This document shows positions 60,261 through 64,000 of a DNA stretch of 64,000 bases, piece by piece. This DNA comes from Leadbetterella sp964563435 (GTDB lineage Bacteria; Bacteroidota; Bacteroidia; Cytophagales; Spirosomataceae). Below the pieces are notes generated by a model. That model saw only the letters and a list, made by a program, of their open reading frames with translations, made no database searches and was not told the DNA's origin. Location: positions 102,194 through 166,193 of the forward strand of contig CAZLXI010000007.1 of assembly GCA_964563435.1 (NCBI GenBank), written 5' to 3'. Within the stretch, counting starts at the first letter, position 1. Every line of letters starts with the position of its first letter. A program made the position numbers and the translations under genes.

Positions 60261-60337
60261 GCGATTCAATTCCCTTTTGGTTAGTACTTTACTGTAAGAC
60301 AGGACAGGCCTGCTTATAATAAAATTAAAGTTTTGGT

Positions 60338-61354
60338 ATGGTAAAAAACCACGTTTTTAAATGCGATACACCCTTTCACCTGGAAAACGGGGAGTGGCTG
60401 CAGGAGTTTGAGCTTTCTTACACCACTTACGGGGAGCTGAATGAAGACAGGTCGAATGTGGTATGGGTATGCCATGCATTCACCGGGAATGCCAATCCGT
60501 CGGACTGGTGGAACGGGCTGATCGGGGAAAGGCGCCTGTTTAACCCCGGACAGCATTTTATTATCTGTGTAAACGTACCCGGCTCTCATTACGGCTCTAC
60601 AAGTGCTCTGAGCATCAACCCGGCTACCGGAAAACCCTACTTTCATACTTTTCCGCTGATCACCATCCGCGACGTGGTCCATGCCTTTGAGCTGCTCCGG
60701 AAAGAGCTGGGGATTGAAAGGATCAGCTATATGCTGGGAGGTTCTCTGGGCGGTCAGCAGGCCTCGGAATGGGCCGTAGCTCACCCGGAGGTGATCGAAC
60801 ACCTGATCCTTTTCTCCACCAACGCCATCCATTCGCCCTGGGGAATAGCCTTTAACGAGACCCAGCGAATGGCCATAGAGAGCGACCCCAGCTGGGAAGC
60901 CAGCACCGAAGATGCAGGCCGGGAAGGAATGAAAGTAGCCCGGGCCATAGCGCTTTTATCCTACCGGAATTATTATACCTATAACCGCACGCAAAGCCGC
61001 GATGAAGGGCAGGTCGACTTCTTCCGGGCCAGCACCTACCAGACCTACCAGGGAGAAAAGCTGGTACGGAGGTTCAATGCCTATTCGTACTGGACGCTCA
61101 CCAAGATGTTTGATTCGCATGACGTAAGCCGGAACCGCGACTCACTGGAGGCGGCGCTGGGCAGGGTGGAAGCCCGCACACTGGTCATCGGCATTACGAC
61201 CGATATCCTTTTCCCGCCCGAAGAGCAGCGCATACTGGCCAAGTTTATTCCGGGGGCTACCTACAAAGAAATAGACTCTACCTACGGTCATGACGGGTTC
61301 CTGATTGAGTTTGAGACCATGACGGAGGTGATAAGGGAGTGGATGAAGGGGTGA
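60338..61354 (+). CDS. metX: Homoserine O-acetyltransferase
   Basis: Alpha/beta-hydrolase enzyme that acetylates homoserine for methionine synthesis, 338 residues. The nucleophile elbow is GGSLGGQQASEWA (about 130-142), the acid is in TTDILFPPEEQ and the His in TYGHDGFLIEF near the end; CHAFTGNANPSDWW (about 45-58) forms the acyl pocket. A SAM riboswitch in the leader shows feedback by the end product. metY or metB is not next to it. Confidence 0.95.
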   Translation: MVKNHVFKCDTPFHLENGEWLQEFELSYTTYGELNEDRSNVVWVCHAFTGNANPSDWWNGLIGERRLFNPGQHFIICVNVPGSHYGSTSALSINPATGKPYFHTFPLITIRDVVHAFELLRKELGIERISYMLGGSLGGQQASEWAVAHPEVIEHLILFSTNAIHSPWGIAFNETQRMAIESDPSWEASTEDAGREGMKVARAIALLSYRNYYTYNRTQSRDEGQVDFFRASTYQTYQGEKLVRRFNAYSYWTLTKMFDSHDVSRNRDSLEAALGRVEARTLVIGITTDILFPPEEQRILAKFIPGATYKEIDSTYGHDGFLIEFETMTEVIREWMKG

Positions 61355-61355
61355 T

Positions 61356-62114
61356 TCAGGTGGTTTTGTAGGTCGTAATCAACAGCTTATAAGCATACCG
61401 GGTTAGAAATATTAGTGATAGAGCCCCGATTCCTAAAGTCAGTAAATGATTGATTTGAAATGACAGCCGTAAAATGACATGTACGAACACCTGAATTAAG
61501 GTTAAACTGATGACCAATACGGTTTTTTCCGCTTTATTCATGGGCACTTTTCTCGTTTCCCAGATAAAGGAGGAACCTTTTATATTTCGTAGCCGGTCTT
61601 CCCGAAGTTTTTCATAAGCAAAGCCCATCACCACCCCTGTGATCAGGTGCTTCATCAGGCTTACAAAACCGAAAAAGTTTACCGGGTTCCATTCGGTTCT
61701 CACAAACAGCAGGTTCTCAAACATTTGAAACCCTAAACAAAAGATCAGGGCATACAGGATGCTGTCATAAGGCTCATCTATTTTATCCCTGATTTTTCGG
61801 GTCAACTGGTAGAATACGAAAATTTTAATACTTTCTTTTAAAAAACCGCCTATTACAAACCCCGAAAAAACAAACTGCCTGAAATTGGGCGTATCTATTT
61901 CGTCATTTAACAGAAGCGTAAAATTAAGCAGATCATCACCGTAGAAAAATTTCAAAATCGCGAGCCGGAAAATAAACAACTCCAACAAGGCAGCAGCGAA
62001 ACCGTAAATGAATGCCCTGAATATAGCAGAAACCGGCTCTTTATTTTTATCTAAACGGTAGAAGAAAATGACTAAAACCAGTGTAAAAATTATAGTGAAA
62101 ATTAAGGGGAACAT
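61356..62114 (-). CDS. PrsW-like polytopic membrane protein
   Basis: Integral membrane protein of 252 residues, about seven helices. It resembles the PrsW glutamic-type intramembrane protease family: FLKESIKIFVFYQL stands where EExxK is expected (here KESIK), then DEPYDSILYALIFCLGFQMFENLLF carries the second Glu-Asn, and MKHLITGVVMGFAYEKL the His helix. One of the paired acidic residues is replaced by Ser, so protease activity is uncertain. It is convergent with metX (one base gap) and divergent from the PBP gene. Confidence 0.7.
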   Translation of the reverse strand: MFPLIFTIIFTLVLVIFFYRLDKNKEPVSAIFRAFIYGFAAALLELFIFRLAILKFFYGDDLLNFTLLLNDEIDTPNFRQFVFSGFVIGGFLKESIKIFVFYQLTRKIRDKIDEPYDSILYALIFCLGFQMFENLLFVRTEWNPVNFFGFVSLMKHLITGVVMGFAYEKLREDRLRNIKGSSFIWETRKVPMNKAEKTVLVISLTLIQVFVHVILRLSFQINHLLTLGIGALSLIFLTRYAYKLLITTYKTT

Positions 62115-62156
62115 TTTTTTCTTTATATTGCAATACGAACCCTAAAGTTAAATCTT

Positions 62157-64000
62157 ATGCAAAAGAAAAACAAGACGATCCGTTTTTTTTGGGTGATCGT
62201 CATACTGCTGGGAATATATAATTTTGTCATACCTTTACGTGTAGCGCCTCTTAATATCAGCTATTCAGCGATTATTGTTGCGGATGATCCCAACAATACC
62301 ATTATCGGAACCATCAATGCCGTTAACTTTCAGCAAGACACCTTGCGAAAAGTGAATATACCGGAAATTGACCTGGTGCCCGACAGGCTGCGCAAAACGA
62401 TCATCGCTTCAGAAGACCGTTCATTTTTTGAAAGCTGGAGAAGGTGGGTGGGCTTCAATTTCAGGGGTGTGGCCAGGGCATTAATAAAGAACGATGGGGG
62501 TGGCAGCGGGATTGAGCAACAACTGACCCGTACACTTTTTTTAGCCTACCCTTACCATAATAATTTTAACCGGAAAGTCACCGAGCTTTTAATCGGGATC
62601 AATGCCTCAATTTCGTACAGCCGTGAAGACCTGTTTCTGGCGTATGTCAATAATGTGCCTTTTACCGGTAATATTTCGGGCTTCAGAACTGCTGCTGCCC
62701 ATTATTTCGGTAAAACCCCATCACAGTTAAATTGGGGCGAAACGGCTACATTGGTAGGGGCATTAAGAAAGCCCAGTGCATTAAACTCCAATTTGACAGC
62801 CGGAAAGTTCAGAGATGCCGTTCTGTTAGACCTGCTGCATGAGGGTCATATTTCAGAGAAAGAATATACTATTGCTAAAAGCCGGCTGGTAAGCTTAAAA
62901 AGTCTCGATCCCGAAAGAAAGAACAAGCCCTTTTTCAGCAGCGATAATACAGAGCAGGAGAGTTTTTTTGTGCGCTATGCCGTTGACGAGGTCAGAAAAA
63001 TTCTGGGACCACAAACCAATTTGCAGGGATTGAGAATAGTTACCACCTTTCAACCTAACGTGCAGGAAGCGGCAGAAAAAGCGGTAAGCAATTTTAACGG
63101 ATCATTTCCTTCTCACCTGAGGAGGCCGCAAACGGGTTTGGTGAGTGTGGATTATAAAACAGGAATGATAAGGGCCATGATAGGGGCCAACCCGCTGCTG
63201 GACCCCAATGGCCGGGGTACCAATCATGCTACCAATCCGCGGCAGGCAGGTTCTACTTTTAAACCTTTTGCTTACGGCGCTTTAATTCAAAAGAAGAACT
63301 GGAACCTGGAAAATACCTTACCCGATTACCCCATAGCTCCCCTTCAATGGAACCCATCGAATTATAACGGCACTTATTCCTCCCAGGATTTAAGCATCGG
63401 TACCTGCCTGGCCCAATCTTTAAACATACCCACCGCCAATATGGTAAAAATGAAACTGGTTACCCCGAAGGAGGTGATTTCGTTTGCACGTGCATGTGGA
63501 ATATCTACCCGAAATCTGCCTAATGATGCTCCCCTGGTGTTAGGCTCAGGTGATGTCACCGCTTTAGACCTGGCCTTTGCCTATGGTACCCTGGCCAATA
63601 ACGGCGCCCGTAACGGGGTAAGATCCCGGCCTTTTACCGTAAAGCAGATCCGTAACTCGGACAACGAAGAATTGTACAATTACTCCCGGCATGTTACTTC
63701 TGTCTCTGTTAAGGAGGTGTCGAAGCGTACTTCAGGTTTGCTGAAAAAAGCTCTCAGCGAAGTGGTCGGGAATGGAACCGGACAGGTGATAAAAAATTAT
63801 TACAAAAAATATGCTGCCGGAAAAACAGGAACCACCAGCAGCCACCGGGACGTTTGGTTTGTGGGATTTAATGAAAGCCTGTCTACCGCCGTTTGGGCGG
63901 GTTACGATGACCGGTCACCGCTTCCCGAAGGGTACAATACCGGCGGTACCGTTTCAGCCGTAATCTGGGGAAATATGATGGCCAATATCAAGCCAGTGGC
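62157..64000 (+). CDS. Class A penicillin-binding protein (partial)
   Basis: Bifunctional peptidoglycan synthase; 614 residues are in the window and the frame is open at the right edge. A single N-terminal TM (FFWVIVILLGIYNFVIPL) anchors it. The GT51 domain (about 80-250) keeps IIASEDRSFF and RKVTELLIG with the two expected Glu, but the usual FYEHxG and GGSTITQQ are changed to FFESWRRW and GGSGIEQQ. The transpeptidase has GSTFKPF (nucleophile Ser), the SLN motif in AQSLNIPTAN and KTGTT, all intact. So transpeptidation is likely, transglycosylation less sure. Start at 62157 is the only ATG with the TM. Confidence 0.88.
   Translation, partial: MQKKNKTIRFFWVIVILLGIYNFVIPLRVAPLNISYSAIIVADDPNNTIIGTINAVNFQQDTLRKVNIPEIDLVPDRLRKTIIASEDRSFFESWRRWVGFNFRGVARALIKNDGGGSGIEQQLTRTLFLAYPYHNNFNRKVTELLIGINASISYSREDLFLAYVNNVPFTGNISGFRTAAAHYFGKTPSQLNWGETATLVGALRKPSALNSNLTAGKFRDAVLLDLLHEGHISEKEYTIAKSRLVSLKSLDPERKNKPFFSSDNTEQESFFVRYAVDEVRKILGPQTNLQGLRIVTTFQPNVQEAAEKAVSNFNGSFPSHLRRPQTGLVSVDYKTGMIRAMIGANPLLDPNGRGTNHATNPRQAGSTFKPFAYGALIQKKNWNLENTLPDYPIAPLQWNPSNYNGTYSSQDLSIGTCLAQSLNIPTANMVKMKLVTPKEVISFARACGISTRNLPNDAPLVLGSGDVTALDLAFAYGTLANNGARNGVRSRPFTVKQIRNSDNEELYNYSRHVTSVSVKEVSKRTSGLLKKALSEVVGNGTGQVIKNYYKKYAAGKTGTTSSHRDVWFVGFNESLSTAVWAGYDDRSPLPEGYNTGGTVSAVIWGNMMANIKPV

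Larger units (their letters stand above)
59972..60337 (+). other. Non-coding region between the MFS gene and metX
   Basis: Holds, in order, a TTAGAAGTTAG/GTCAGAC repeat, a promoter, the SAM riboswitch and a 77-base leader end. No ORF is supported. Confidence 0.7.

Overview
The window is a stretch of bacterial chromosome from a member of the Bacteroidota, most likely the Cytophagales. This rests on a gliding lipoprotein (GldD), a secreted M4 peptidase with a type IX secretion C-terminal signal, the Bacteroidota-type ExbB/ExbD/ExbD/TonB operon, a SusD-independent set of PF10091 glycan hydrolases, a YtxJ-type bacilliredoxin (bacillithiol use), a DUF4270 lipoprotein, and promoters of the Bacteroidota form (TTTG, about 20 bases, TAnnTTTG). 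No tRNA, rRNA, CRISPR array, transposase or phage gene was seen. Almost all of the sequence is coding; htpG is cut by the left edge and a penicillin-binding protein by the right edge.

Layout. 1-4.7 kb (minus): htpG (partial), acyl-CoA thioesterase, folD, an MFS exporter, folB and a DivIVA/helix-hairpin-helix fusion, the last five packed with overlapping or nearly touching ends. 4.8-8.3 kb: WD40 protein, phosphopantetheinyl transferase, YtxJ, panC and an M23 peptidase. 8.3-12.7 kb: two convergent PF10091 (GH144-like) hydrolase genes that bracket an Rrf2 regulator and an NmrA/QorB-like oxidoreductase, both preceded by the same inverted-repeat operator. 12.8-18.9 kb: DUF4270 lipoprotein, a catalytic-half starch synthase, rpmH-rnpA, S41 protease, tsaB and hpf. 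19-26 kb: two overlapping uncharacterised genes, the M4 peptidase and a SnoaL-like protein. 26.3-32.4 kb (minus): gcvP, pabB, a VapBC-like toxin-antitoxin pair, pabC and a lipoprotein; the toxin-antitoxin pair sits between the two p-aminobenzoate genes. 32.5-41.2 kb (plus): M28 peptidase, then exbB, exbD, exbD, tonB, a second tonB, a small membrane protein, a PstS-like lipoprotein and a TPR protein. 41.3-51 kb (plus): adk, obg and nuoABCDEFGHIJ. The nuo run stops after nuoJ; nuoKLMN are not here. 51.1-56.7 kb: a large beta-helix lipoprotein, a gamma carbonic anhydrase, then (minus) a gldD-DUF2007-cdsA-CarboxypepD_reg cluster. 56.8-64 kb: ABC-F ATPase, MFS exporter, a SAM-I riboswitch with metX, a PrsW-like membrane protein, and a class A penicillin-binding protein that runs off the edge.

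How the parts work together: the TonB block energises outer-membrane uptake; nuoA-J supplies most of respiratory complex I; folB/folD and pabB/pabC serve folate synthesis and one-carbon metabolism, with gcvP feeding one-carbon units; metX under a SAM riboswitch controls methionine synthesis; GldD and the M4 peptidase tie the genome to gliding and type IX secretion. Non-coding structure is unusually visible: two copies of a ~100-base palindromic repeat, three copies of a TTAGAAGTTAG motif after stop codons, a nested CACAGAT hairpin before obg, and a long hairpin between gcvP and pabB. No clearly new defence or biosynthetic system was found; the best leads are the Rrf2 circuit, the toxin-antitoxin insertion in the pab genes, the unknown gene pair at 19-22 kb, and the incomplete nuo cluster.
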